From Citrus sinensis (taxonomy: Eukaryota; Streptophyta; Magnoliopsida; Sapindales; Rutaceae): 64,000 bases of DNA. A program made the translations under genes and the position numbers. This document shows positions 1 through 9,921 of the stretch, one piece after another. The notes under the pieces were generated by a model that saw nothing but the letters and a program-made list of their open reading frames with translations, was not told where the DNA came from and made no database searches. Within the stretch, counting starts at the first letter, position 1. Each line of letters opens with the position of its first letter. The DNA lies in assembly GCF_022201045.2 (NCBI RefSeq), contig NC_068562.1, positions 3,100,001-3,164,000 of the forward strand. The letters run 5' to 3'.

Positions 1-296
1 ACAGGGGAGACAAACTATGTGGCCAATATTTGGGTCAGAACCAGTATCCTCACTAGTCAGAGTCAATGTGTCATCCAATTTCTAACATACTATGCCATTA
101 CTTCGGCATTTAGGCTTATTGAACTGTATAAAACCTCAATAAGGGGCAGTATTCGGTACTAAGAACATAAACCTCAACATTATTATCCACCATGGGTATT
201 TATAGCAGTATATATGTATTAAAAAAAAAACTCTGTATATGATGAATAAAAAATATCTAACTTCTGAGAGTAATGAATAAAAAATATCTAGCTCAC

Positions 297-1330
297 CTTA
301 TGGTTTGTCTTGAACCAGTCGCCAATTAATAAAGTGAAATCTCCATCCTGGATTGGGTAAGGGATCGGTATTCGAGGTCTCTGATAGATATTGATTCCTC
401 CATATCCTCCAGCAGCTCGGTGCATCAGAGTTGATGGGAAGTAAAAGTAGGACCCAATCTGATCCTTGGTTTGAAATTTGTAAGTGTAGTTGGAGTTTGG
501 AGGAATGGGGCAATTGGTTCCAAGGACTCCATCTTGCCATGAATTCTTCCTTTGTTTAATTCCATTCCTGTTCATGACATAACCAGGTCTTCTTAGACAA
601 TGACATTTTTTCCAGATGCCAAAATCAAGTAACATTAACAATGCCAATCATTTTTTTACAAAACTCCACAATCTAGTCTAGCAAGGAGGGTTCGACCCTT
701 GAAAGCGGATTTCCAAAGGAAAGTACAGAGACTAAACATTAGACCTCCGATCATTCAATGATTAAAATCAAGAGAATATACACCTTCACTGAACTCAACT
801 CGCACAGATGCAACCATCTACATCAAAAACAAAAACTACCCAAGATCGAACTCATTAATTTACAAAGCGTGTAGGGGTAAAAAAACGATATTTCATCCAC
901 TTAAAACTGTAAAACCTAAGAGGAAGAGCTGCAAAAACACAGAGAGAGAGAGAGAGAGAGAGCAGAACTCACCAAGTAAGGAGAAAAGGTTGATCTAGCT
1001 TGTTAATGACATTGAGTATGATATTATCATTGGTTACCACATCCAATCTAGGACCGGGAAACTGACCATTAATAAGAATAACCTGCAGGCAAAACCAAAC
1101 TCAAAACCTTGAGACACCCATTAACAAAAAATCCAATGCTAGATTCAAAGTTACGACAAAAACAACAATAAACCCACACCCACCTCTTGGGGAACGCCAA
1201 GAGGAGACAAAGTGCCAGAAGTGACAGTCCAAGTGTAAAATCTATACGGGTCGTCTGCCTTCACCAAAGCAACACTCAAGGCAGCCAAAACTACACAGAC
1301 CAGTAGCGGCAGCAAGAGTGTTCTCGCCAT
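297..1330 (-). CDS. SKU5-similar (SKS) multicopper oxidase-like protein, 5' part only
   Basis: Three coding exons on the minus strand: 1330-1184, 1082-973 and 567-297, joined by GT-AG introns in matching phase. The gene continues beyond the left edge, and the last 296 bases look intronic. The start is the ATG at 1330. The protein begins with a hydrophobic signal peptide (about residues 1-25, ending KADD), then DPYRFYTWTVTSG, typical of the first cupredoxin domain of the SKU5/SKS/pollen Bp10 group. Exon 2 encodes NGQFPGP and TNDNIILNVINKL. Exon 3 encodes WQDGVLGTNCPIPP, DQIGSYFYFP, AAGGYGG and IGDWFKTNH. SKS proteins are secreted or GPI-anchored relatives of laccase and ascorbate oxidase; many lack the copper-site histidines and act in directional growth and pollen-tube or wall expansion rather than oxidation. 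The usual laccase copper-ligand HWHG is absent here: exon 2 ends ...PFLLTW and exon 3 continues NGIKQRKNSWQDG, as expected for SKS. Family assignment is firm; the exact paralogue is inferred (SKS15-like from gene order). Confidence -1.
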
Positions 1331-1606
1331 TGCTTCTGCAAAATGTCGCACAGAACAAAACAACTACAACTGTAAATTATGTTACTAACAAACTGAATGA
1401 GACAACGTCACTGGTCACTTTCTTTTTATTTACTTTCCGTCTTCTTAATTCTTATGCATGCTAGAAATAGAAATGTCGAGAAAAAAAATGAAAAATGAAG
1501 ATATCACAATCACATACCAAAGTTGAGTCGAGTCGAGTTGAGAGTCTAATGGAATCTAATCTAAGCTTCTGGCCGCAATCTAAAGAATAAGCGAGTTGGT
1601 TTTTAT
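1331..1606 (-). promoter_or_regulatory. 5' UTR with intron and TATA box of the SKS gene
   Basis: On the minus strand a TATAAAAA-like box lies at about 1597-1604. Downstream, a leader exon ends near 1519 at a good donor (CTTTG then GTATGTG). An acceptor (TTTTGCAG) sits a few bases before the ATG at 1330, which would give a roughly 180-bp 5'-UTR intron. This is inferred from splice consensus only. Confidence -1.
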
Positions 1607-3270
1607 AACTATAGTGGGGGTGCCCGGGTGGGGGCACAAAGCTTCACCAGTGAAATTATCCTGAGTTTGGTACTTTTTCAGCAAGTCCTTTTATATTCCT
1701 TTTCTCCGCTAATATGCGGCGCATTTGACGCGTTTCCGCGTTATGGTAAATTGGTAATTGCTTTAAGTGAAGCAAATAAAAGCACCTCAAATCCCGCCAT
1801 TGATTAATAACCTTTTTTTTTGCTTTCTTTCCTTTCACTAGTCTTTTGACTTGTAATGCACCACTTATTTTTCGAGAATTTCTTTTGCTATGAAATTTGC
1901 CATATACACAAAATTGCTGTCCTGCCCCGATCAAGTTGATAAGATCGTAAGGGCAATAATGGCACATTAATTATTTTATAAATGCAGTGAATAGGTCACT
2001 CACATGCAGTTCTGTAAGTGTGAACCCAAAAGAGCACGGGGCATGGTTGTCACTCATTAATGTATTCTCCACTTATCTTTGTCCAAGAATTCTGAGAAGC
2101 TCTGGAAATGCGTGGCAGCCTGTTAAATGCTGCATTCATTTCTCCCGATAAAAACTGTGTAAATTAAAAAAAAAAATAGAAATACATTTGTTTATCATGT
2201 ATGCTAAAAGTTAAAATAAAACCAAAAAAAAATTCTCAGTTAATTGCATATTGAACCCTTTATCGTTCGGTTCGGATCATGCAAATATAGACTTTAAATC
2301 GTAATCAATTAAATTCACAGTTCGAGTCTTCATCATAACAAAGAAACAAACCATGTGTTTCCTCTTCATGTATTTGAACATGGAAGCATTCTGCATTTGA
2401 TATAGGTTTTGTATGTTGCTGGAACATATGTCTTTGTAAACAGTAAATAATTATAAAGTGAATGAATTTAACATGCAGTTATTGTATTTAACTAAAAGCC
2501 CATTCTCCATTCAAACGAAAGCATATAATCAGCTAGAATTAATCCTATTCCTACCTAACTAATAATAAATTAATGATGAAGCTAGCTAGCTACCCGTAAT
2601 TAAAAAAATAAAGGCGGTCGACAGATTCCTTAATTTTATACTGTGTTTTTAGCCTAGAGTCACATGCACCACCACCACTATCACCATAAGTCAACAACCA
2701 TTTCATGATTTTACCCCAATCAGCCTCTTCAAATAAACTAACACGTTAATTATCAATTTTGAAATAAGCTAAGTAAAATGATTATTAATGGAATAACATA
2801 GCCAGTCGAGGCTAATTTTTAATTAAAAACGCGATGATTACTTAAGATTTGTTGGAAGCCGAAAAATGAAGGTGAAAGGTAATAATGAGGTGTCACATGT
2901 GATGCTGGATACCATATTAACAACAAATGGACTTTTCTTTTGACTTCCAACATTCGTGTGGGTTCCACACGTTTTGCCAGTTTGCCACTGCGCGTGACCC
3001 ACCGTTCACCTCACCTCGCCTGCTCATTTTGGTTAAGCCCTTTTCCTCCTTCTAATTAGCGGTGGTTGGAGCAAATTTGGGGAATAAAATAAATTCAGTA
3101 TTGGAAGTTGAAGCTGCAAGCGATGTTCCATTATGATGTTTGGTGATAATGGAGTCAAAGAGATCTAGCTATTGAGAGGCAAAGCCAAGTAATTATGATA
3201 ATCGAAGAAGCATCAAGCCAGGGCGTTATAATTATATTTATACATATACCATCATACTCATCATCCGAAG
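1607..3270. other. AT-rich intergenic spacer, no gene seen
   Basis: A weak open frame on the minus strand (1656-1967) has lysine-rich, low-information sequence and no family resemblance. The stretch otherwise holds poly-A/T runs and short palindromes such as the GCTAGC repeats near 2580. I see no RNA gene or transposon protein. Confidence -1.
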
Positions 3271-3288
3271 GTATAATATGTTGGGTTA

Positions 3289-4087
3289 TGAGAAAATTTT
3301 TCTATTTTTAAATAATTAGTTTTCAACATCGGCAATGAATTTCCGGTATTGAAAATTAAGGGACTGGTATTTAGGTTGGATTTTTCTGGTAGTGTCTTGA
3401 AATATAGTCGATCCTAATTTATTCAAAATTTATTGTTGTTGAGCTAACCTCATAAGTATAACTTGGAGCCTATGTTGGCGACCTGATTTATAAGTACGAC
3501 ATGAGATCTATGTAAATGACCTAATTTAAGAATACAACCTCAAGACTATATGAACGACTGAGAAATTCATTTATCTAGGCTGAAAGTGAAATAATCTGAC
3601 CTTGAAATTCTCTTATCCGACCTGAGAATTAGCTTGACATGGAAAATTGCTAGTTAAGAGAACATGGCCTAATTTATAGGGAAGTTGTGTGCCACGATCT
3701 ATTTAAACCACCTCTAAGTTACAACCACTTGCAACTACTGAAGAAAGCGAGCTGAAGTTAAAGAGATAACCGTCTACGACCAAGAGCCTATTTAAATTGA
3801 AAAGCGCATCAGATGAGGGGGTTAGTAAAATCAACCAAAGCTTCTACAAGATTTTCAGCTCCTTTACTGAAAAATTACTTGACTTTAACTCATTCATAAT
3901 TCTTCATTCTCATTTTTTCTTCTTTTATACATAATTTCTGACTTAAACATCGGAGGGTCTACGCCGGTGTATCCTAACCGTGTTTTCTGGTTGGCAGGTA
4001 TAGAAAGTTGCGATCAGACTCCCCACCAATGTATCCTAACCGTGTTTTTTGGTTGGTAGGTATAGAAAGTTGCGATCAAACTTGCGT
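3289..4087. mobile_element. Probable solo or degraded LTR of a retrotransposon
   Basis: The stretch has LTR character without any gag or pol coding: it begins near TGTTGGGTTATGAG, is rich in short CTGACCTGA-type repeats, and ends in a U5-like segment (TTTCTGACTTAAACATCGGAG followed by GGGTCTACGCCGG). The phrase 'ctgactt-a-cgtcggagg-gtc-cgccgg' recurs in LTRs of plant retroelements. A 62-bp tandem duplication sits at its right end (separate entry). No second LTR, primer-binding site or target duplication was found, so boundaries are uncertain. Orientation is probably plus. Confidence -1.
3968..4087. repeat. 62-bp tandem duplication, two copies
   Basis: Copy 1 runs from 3968 to 4029 and copy 2 from 4030 to about 4087. 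Both read TGTATCCTAACCGTGTTTT, then TGGTTGG, AGGTATAGAAAGTTGCGATC, with only a few substitutions. It lies in the U5-like end of the LTR remnant. Confidence -1.
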
Positions 4088-5416
4088 TTGAGCTTTTATT
4101 CGCACTATAATTCTCCAAAAGAAACAAATTCAGTTGTTAAGGTCGTTTTTCAGCATCAACATAATAGAAGAAGCATCATTGATTAAGAGTGTTTTTATTG
4201 CTCTAAATGATGCGAGATTCGTAGACACACACACACACACAGCGGTGTTGTATCTATTTTCTCCCAACACCACTTGAGATAGGAACAATAATAGATGGAG
4301 GCACATATGCACACATAGTAAATAAAGAACACAGTAAAATAGGATTAGTAAAATGGTCCGGCAATCTCACTTCGATATTTAAGTCAGCTAAAGTTTCATA
4401 TCGTATACTCATTTTTCTTAAAATCTCCTAGATGTAATTTTACGTGTTTTAAAAAAATACATCTAAATAATTTTATTTAACTTACTTTAAAAAAAATTAA
4501 ACTTATATTTATTTCAATCATTTCATAATAAAACGATACTATTACAATAAAATTTACTTAATACATGTAAGTTTTTAATTTTTTTTTAAATTGATTAAGC
4601 ATCAGGTTACTGTATTACACAGAGATATTTACAAATGACAACATATCATTGCACTGATATTTACAATCAGATATATACCTGGGACTTACATTATTATATT
4701 TTTTATTCTATAAAGTACATGCCCAACCAAATACCTCTCATGGGAGAGAGATGTCTCTACTCCACTCGCATTTCGCAAGAGAGAAAGATATTATAAGCAA
4801 TCTTCACACAATTATAATTAATTGAAAGAGTTTGAGTCCGTAGAGACTCGAACTATTACTTTCATAGTCATACTTAACTTTAAAGATAATGATTCACCAC
4901 TGGGCCTAAAGCCCAAGTGGCTATGTAAGTTTTTAATTAGCAGCTTGTTTCACTGCAATCACAGTTTGGCCCTGAACAAATATTTACTCGACGTATATAA
5001 AGGGATTGTCAAAGGGCTTGTCGTATGCGTTGAATATCTAAAGCAGTGGCATAATACGGGATTGTCCAGGGGACTACGGCTACTTCAATAGATTGGACTC
5101 GTGTCAGAAATGGAAATGTGCCATTGCGAGATCATCTAACAAAACCAAAACGAGGTGCCACAACAGTGAGTGCATGGCGTCCACGTTACCTTCATACTTC
5201 CACACGTGTAACACTAGAAGAAAAGATTGAAAGCGTTCTCTCTAAATGAATTGGAAAATGGCGTTGCCGCACTGCCTCAGCCTCATCCATAACTTCGAAC
5301 CAGAAAATAACATACAAACAAACTAATTAACAAAAATAATTCGATAACTGTTCGCAGTTGAAGTCGTAGACATAACACTAAATCGAATAACTACAGAATA
5401 AAGAAGTGTTGATAGA
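4088..5416. other. Intergenic spacer and promoter side of the reticulon gene
   Basis: AT-rich, with an (AC)n run at about 4226-4240. A frame at 4822-5091 has no recognisable similarity and poor composition; I do not call it. The last 250 bp form the likely reticulon promoter and leader. Confidence -1.
5203..5208. promoter_or_regulatory. G-box (CACGTG) upstream of the reticulon gene
   Basis: A palindromic CACGTG in the context CCACACGTGTAA lies about 210 bp before the ATG at 5417, with another ACGT core at about 5182. Such elements bind bZIP/bHLH factors. Function is inferred from the motif alone. Confidence -1.
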
Positions 5417-6314
5417 ATGGACGGTACAGCTGGTACAGAAGGATCGTCGTCGTCTTGTTCTGATTCAGTAGGTATTGCAAGAGATGTATTCCTCTGGAGA
5501 AGAAAGAATCTGAGTTTCACACTTCTATTGGTTTCAACAGCTATTTGGGTGCTGCTGGAGGTCTATCAATTTAACTTCCTCACTGTGGCTTCGTGGCTTG
5601 CAATGTCCATTGTTTCTTTCACCTTTCTCTCTGGAAGCATTATGAGACTTCTTGGCAAGTACGATCCGTAGCTAGTAGCTGGTGATATACATAAGATATA
5701 AATTTTGATCACCCTTTTGATTAATTAGTCGTCTTTTTATTATTTATATATTTCCTTTTATTTATTTATTTAATTAGTTACTACATAATTGGTCTTTCTA
5801 TATTTATATAGAGAACCACCGAAGTTGTCGGGATTGGAGATTTCTGAGAAGTCAGCTTTGGAAGTTGCGAATTCCTTTAGAGGAGTGGTTGAGGAATTTA
5901 CAAGATGGATGTTTCATGTGAGTGTTGAGAAACAGTGGTTTGTTTTTGCTCAAGCAGTTGCTGGATTGCTAGTGCTCTCCTATGTGGCCACATTTTCTGA
6001 TCTGCTTACTCTCCTTTACACGGGTATTATTTAGTGCATCAAAAGAAAGAAACTCTTATGTGCACATCTTTTCTCACAATCACATGCAACTGTTAATGAA
6101 CTATAAAATTGCGTTTCTTGCAGGAATTGTGATGGGGATGACGGTTCCTGTGATATATGAAAAATATGGGGATAAAATAAAGAGATGCGGGGAGACGGCG
6201 AAGGTGAAATCAAGGAGATTTTACGAGGAGGTCGATGAGAAGGTAATTAAGAAATTGAAGAGCAAGTTTGTCACCAAAGACAAAGAGGAGATCAAGGAGA
6301 AGAAGATCGAGTAG
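5417..6314 (+). CDS. Reticulon-like protein (RTNLB family)
   Basis: Three exons: 5417-5658, 5812-6023 and 6124-6314. They splice in phase to a 214-residue protein. The reticulon homology domain fills most of it (about residues 22-190). The first long hydrophobic hairpin lies around LSFTLLLVSTAIWVLLEVYQ and FLTVASWLAMSIVSFTFLSG. A linker (EPPKLSGLEISEKSALEVAN) follows, then the second hairpin around WFVFAQAVAGLLVLSYVATF and IVMGMTVPVIYEKYGD. The tail is lysine/glutamate-rich and ends KKIE, which fits a KKXX ER-retrieval signal. Reticulons wedge into the ER membrane from the cytosolic side and drive tubule curvature. The length matches short plant members such as RTNLB13. The first ATG is used; the residues before the domain (serine-rich) are short as in that subgroup. 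Confidence -1.
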
Positions 6315-6599
6315 TAATTGCATCTCTGCATGCATGCATGCATGGCTCTTAATTTCGTATTTATAATATTATTTAAGCAATGTACATTTTCCTTTTTATA
6401 TTTAATGAACTTCTCTATCAGCTGTTGATTAATATAATACGTCTTTAAAAAGTCGGAGCTTGGAATTTCCAAATTAATGTTATTTATTAGTGCCTTAATT
6501 AACCAGCATCGTAGTAATATTAAATTTAATTACACATATCTTGTATGGATCAAAGCTTCGAATTTTCAAATGAAAGTTATTTATTAGTAGCTTAAGTAG
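6315..6599. other. 3' flank of the reticulon gene
   Basis: Contains a (GCAT)n palindromic run at about 6329-6343 and AT-rich sequence with likely polyadenylation signals near 6400. Nothing else recognised. Confidence -1.
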
Positions 6600-7060
6600 T
6601 TCAAGAGTTGCAACTTGCAAAGCAGTCTACAACAATTAAGCTACTCGACTCGACCATATATACCTCTTCTTTGTTAAGTCTGCTCACTGTGGAGAATGTA
6701 CAGAGGCTAAGCAGAGCAAGCTCAGGAAGCTAAATCAAGTCAGCGGTGTTGAGTCAGCAAAGGTTGTTAAGGAAAGTGACAGCTCAGCTCACAGCTCTTC
6801 ATGAGTTGTTAAGTTTGTTATTAATCAAATAGTCCGAGCATGTAACTAAATGCAATCAGCTTAGTGATTAGTAATTGAAGTTAGTTACAGGTTGTTAAAG
6901 TCACTGTGTATATATATATATGTGAACCGTTGCGTTGATTCAGTCAGTGAGGAAAATTGTAGATTCAGTAAAAGCAAGTTTTCTCTGAGATTTTCTCTCA
7001 AACCAAACACATTTATTCTTGATTTTTACATTCGGGAAGTTTGAAATTAAAATGGTGCTG
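6600..7060. mobile_element. Probable Copia-type LTR remnant
   Basis: The stretch resembles plant Copia LTRs. It has TGTTAAG-type starts (6673, 6759), purine-rich U3 sequence, a TATA-like stretch at 6908-6921 followed by TGATTCAGTCAGTGAGGAAAA, then TTTTCTCTC and a poly-pyrimidine lead-in. Just beyond is AAATGGTGCTGTGAG, reminiscent of a primer-binding site next to an LTR. There is no coding region and I could not verify a target-site duplication. Confidence is modest. Confidence -1.
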
Positions 7061-9921
7061 TGAGTAAACTATTTTACTTGCTAGATGAATGAATTAATCA
7101 AAATTTTGAGGACAAAGTAAATTTAATTAGTTAAGTTAGAACGTATACATAGTCCATCAAACCGATCTCCGGCACAATGGTATTGCTATTATTTCTTGTC
7201 CATGGCAGGCCTTTTAGCCGCCACCACTAGCACACCAGACCATGAGAACTTAAGATGGCTAATCAGATCTAGTAGGACGGTACTACAGATTATCTCCTCT
7301 ATAATATATAGGTGTTTTAGAACTCTATAGACAATTAAAATAAATTTTGCTTTTATTATAATGAAACTAAAAAAAAATTGTTAATGTTTTAAGGTTGTGC
7401 AAATGAATTATATAAATGAAACTAAAAAAAATTGTAAAAGAGAGAGAGAGAGAAAAGCATATATTTCAATTAATTTTGGGGTGCAAGGAAAGAGAATTGA
7501 GTTTTATTAATTTATTTTTGAGATAGAACAAATGATTCAATCTAGTTGCAAATTTTATATTCACTAATTATATGAGTATTTAATAATTGGAGGAAGATGC
7601 TCCAAGTATTTTATTTTTCATTAAAAGAGATCAAACATAGAGAAAATATATATATATATATATATAAGTGAGGCGCCATCTTTATTTGCATTTATCTTTA
7701 GATATAATCGCAATAGAATATAAATCTGAAAAGAATTTTAAAGAGGTGTCAATAATCCCACTCTTAAACATAAGATCTACACTATCCATGAAAGATATTC
7801 ATTCTCATTTTAAAGAGACACATTTACCTCTTCTATATTTTGTGGAAGAAAGAATCAATGTCCAGTCAATAAGATTCGTGAAAACCTTTCCTGCGATGAG
7901 AATTGGAGACCAATGTTGGGTTTCAGAATTTATTTTACGTCGTCATGTAGTGGAAGTAGCATTAATATTTGATTGATTATAGGTTCAACGTTTTAAATCT
8001 GCAATGAAATGAGAGTTTTTCATATATTCACAACGTTAGAAAGAACATACTTGCATCTAAAAATTACAGGATCAGAAATTATCAGTTTATAATAAAATTA
8101 CTTAACCAGCCCGCCCCCGCCCCCGCCCCGGAATCATAAGCAATAGCAAGATAGGAGCTTTCCAAATCAACACATATACAAGCTCTATTAAATCTAGATA
8201 ACTAGAATTCCAAGAGACCAGAAATCTTGCCCGGAGATAGCTGAAAAAGAGCTTCGGAGGTGGCTATGCTGCTTGGAATAGGGATAGAAAGAAAGGGAGA
8301 TGAAATGCTCCCCCGACTCGGGAGACCCCCACTTATTTGACCAAAAGATTCGAAATATATACATGACTGAAGTCCCTTGCTAAACTTGGTCCGAATAATT
8401 AGGTGCATAACCAACTGCCAGCAGAAATTAACATGTATCTTCTGCTCACTATTTCCGTTCTAATTTCCAAGCTTTCTTTCACGGCATCATTAACTGGCTG
8501 CCGAGGCGGCCCAATTAGCGCAAATTAAAATCATGAATTTCTTGATTTAAAAAAAAAATGAAAAGGAAAAACTGAGATTGTCAGATTGAGCATTTACATG
8601 CCAAAAAAGATGGATAGAATAACAACCAGCTTTTGCCCAAGTTTTGGCTAATGGGGAATATCAGTGTGAGCTCAAAAAATGAATATAACTTGTTGTATAT
8701 TTGTATGTAGAGGAATCTTCTCACTTCTGCGGATATGTATCATGATTGAATATGCAAAATGGTTATGTTCGTCACATTTACGCTGAGGTCATCAATCATT
8801 GCTCTGTTAGTTTATTCATATCATATTCCAATAGCATTTAAAAATAATGTCACCAAGAAGAGATGTACTCTGCAATTCGTGATGCAAAGAATTTCTAAAC
8901 TATTTATGGTGCATTATCTCTCCATAGCAATCGTGAAAATAAACACCCACAAAGAGACTGAAGAGAAAACAAAAAAAAACAAACAAGACTTGGGCAATGG
9001 CTAAACAAGGCTTCTTTCCAGAAATTAATATGGTGATCCATTTATCACAAGAGCTCAGCTCCAAATGGAAATAGCACAGAGTTAAGTAAGTGGAGCCAGA
9101 GTCTAAGGAGCTCATCCCCTAACCTATCTTGATTTTACATTTGTGCATGAGGGATGGGCAGTTAAGAATTCGAAAGGTTCGAACAAATCACACTCAGCTG
9201 AGTAAAGGAAATATGTAATTCAAGCCATGCAAAATTAGACCAACCAAGTGCAATCCTTTGATGGAGTGTTCTTGGCTAAGTAATATCTGCATGCAGATAA
9301 GGTTGGAAAAGAACTGCCAGTTAAAAAATACAACTTACACAAGTTTCTTCAGTTGTCTCGTCCATTTCACTAAAAGGTGGTGGTGACCCCTCATTAAGAT
9401 TACAAAACACCCAATGATTTGATGATACTAGAATGCAGCAAACAAAATCACACTGGCAGATAAACCTACGAGTGTCACCAGTGAAGTCTAACAAGAATTA
9501 AAAGTACTGATGAGAATTCTCACCTCAGAACTTCCCATTTCATTGAAAGTCAGGCTTTCAAAGTCCCTTGGGAGCCCTTTCTGTCTTCAGAGAATCATTG
9601 TAGTTTTATTACCAAAATTTTCAGAGCTTCTGAAAGAGAAGATAAATTCAAAATTTCCAAGCTAAGATGATTAATTCCAAAATCCTGTTTCACAAATTCC
9701 AACTCTATGCATCAGCAGTTTCATTTTCTTATCGATGAACTGTAAAATAAGAATGAACTTAGATGCCGTCTGCCCTTTCCAGGCTCACTGAAGTAGCATC
9801 CAATGTGATATTTAAGATGCTGAAATTTCCATGCAGGTCAATACACTCAAATAAACAAGCCAAAAATGGCTACATCGAAACAACTATTGTATTAACACCA
9901 GCTGGAGTTTCAAAAATTAAA
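7061..9921. other. Intergenic spacer between reticulon and PPR genes
   Basis: Mostly AT-rich, with (AG)n at 7440-7452 and (AT)n at 7646-7665. The frame at 7668-7976 starts with GTG, not ATG, and resembles no family known to me. A G-quadruplex-type tract lies at 8110-8129. About 9500-9920 is probably 3' UTR of the PPR gene. No other gene is seen. Confidence -1.
8110..8129 (-). other. Predicted G-quadruplex tract
   Basis: Four C-runs of 3, 5, 5 and 4 bases are separated by single G residues on the plus strand. The minus strand therefore has four G-tracts with 1-nt loops, the arrangement expected to give the most stable quadruplexes. It stands out in an otherwise AT-rich spacer. No gene is attached to it. 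Confidence -1.

Noticed and set aside
661-700. GGGTTCGACCC resembling a tRNA T arm
   Set aside because: No matching acceptor, D or anticodon arm around it; it lies in an SKS intron.
1656-1967. 103-codon minus-strand frame next to the SKS promoter
   Set aside because: Lysine-rich translation of AT-rich DNA without family resemblance.
3968-4087. Considered as a CRISPR-like or satellite array
   Set aside because: Only two copies in direct contact; better explained as duplication in an LTR.
7668-7976. 102-codon open frame
   Set aside because: Starts with GTG rather than ATG, has no splice context and no recognisable family.
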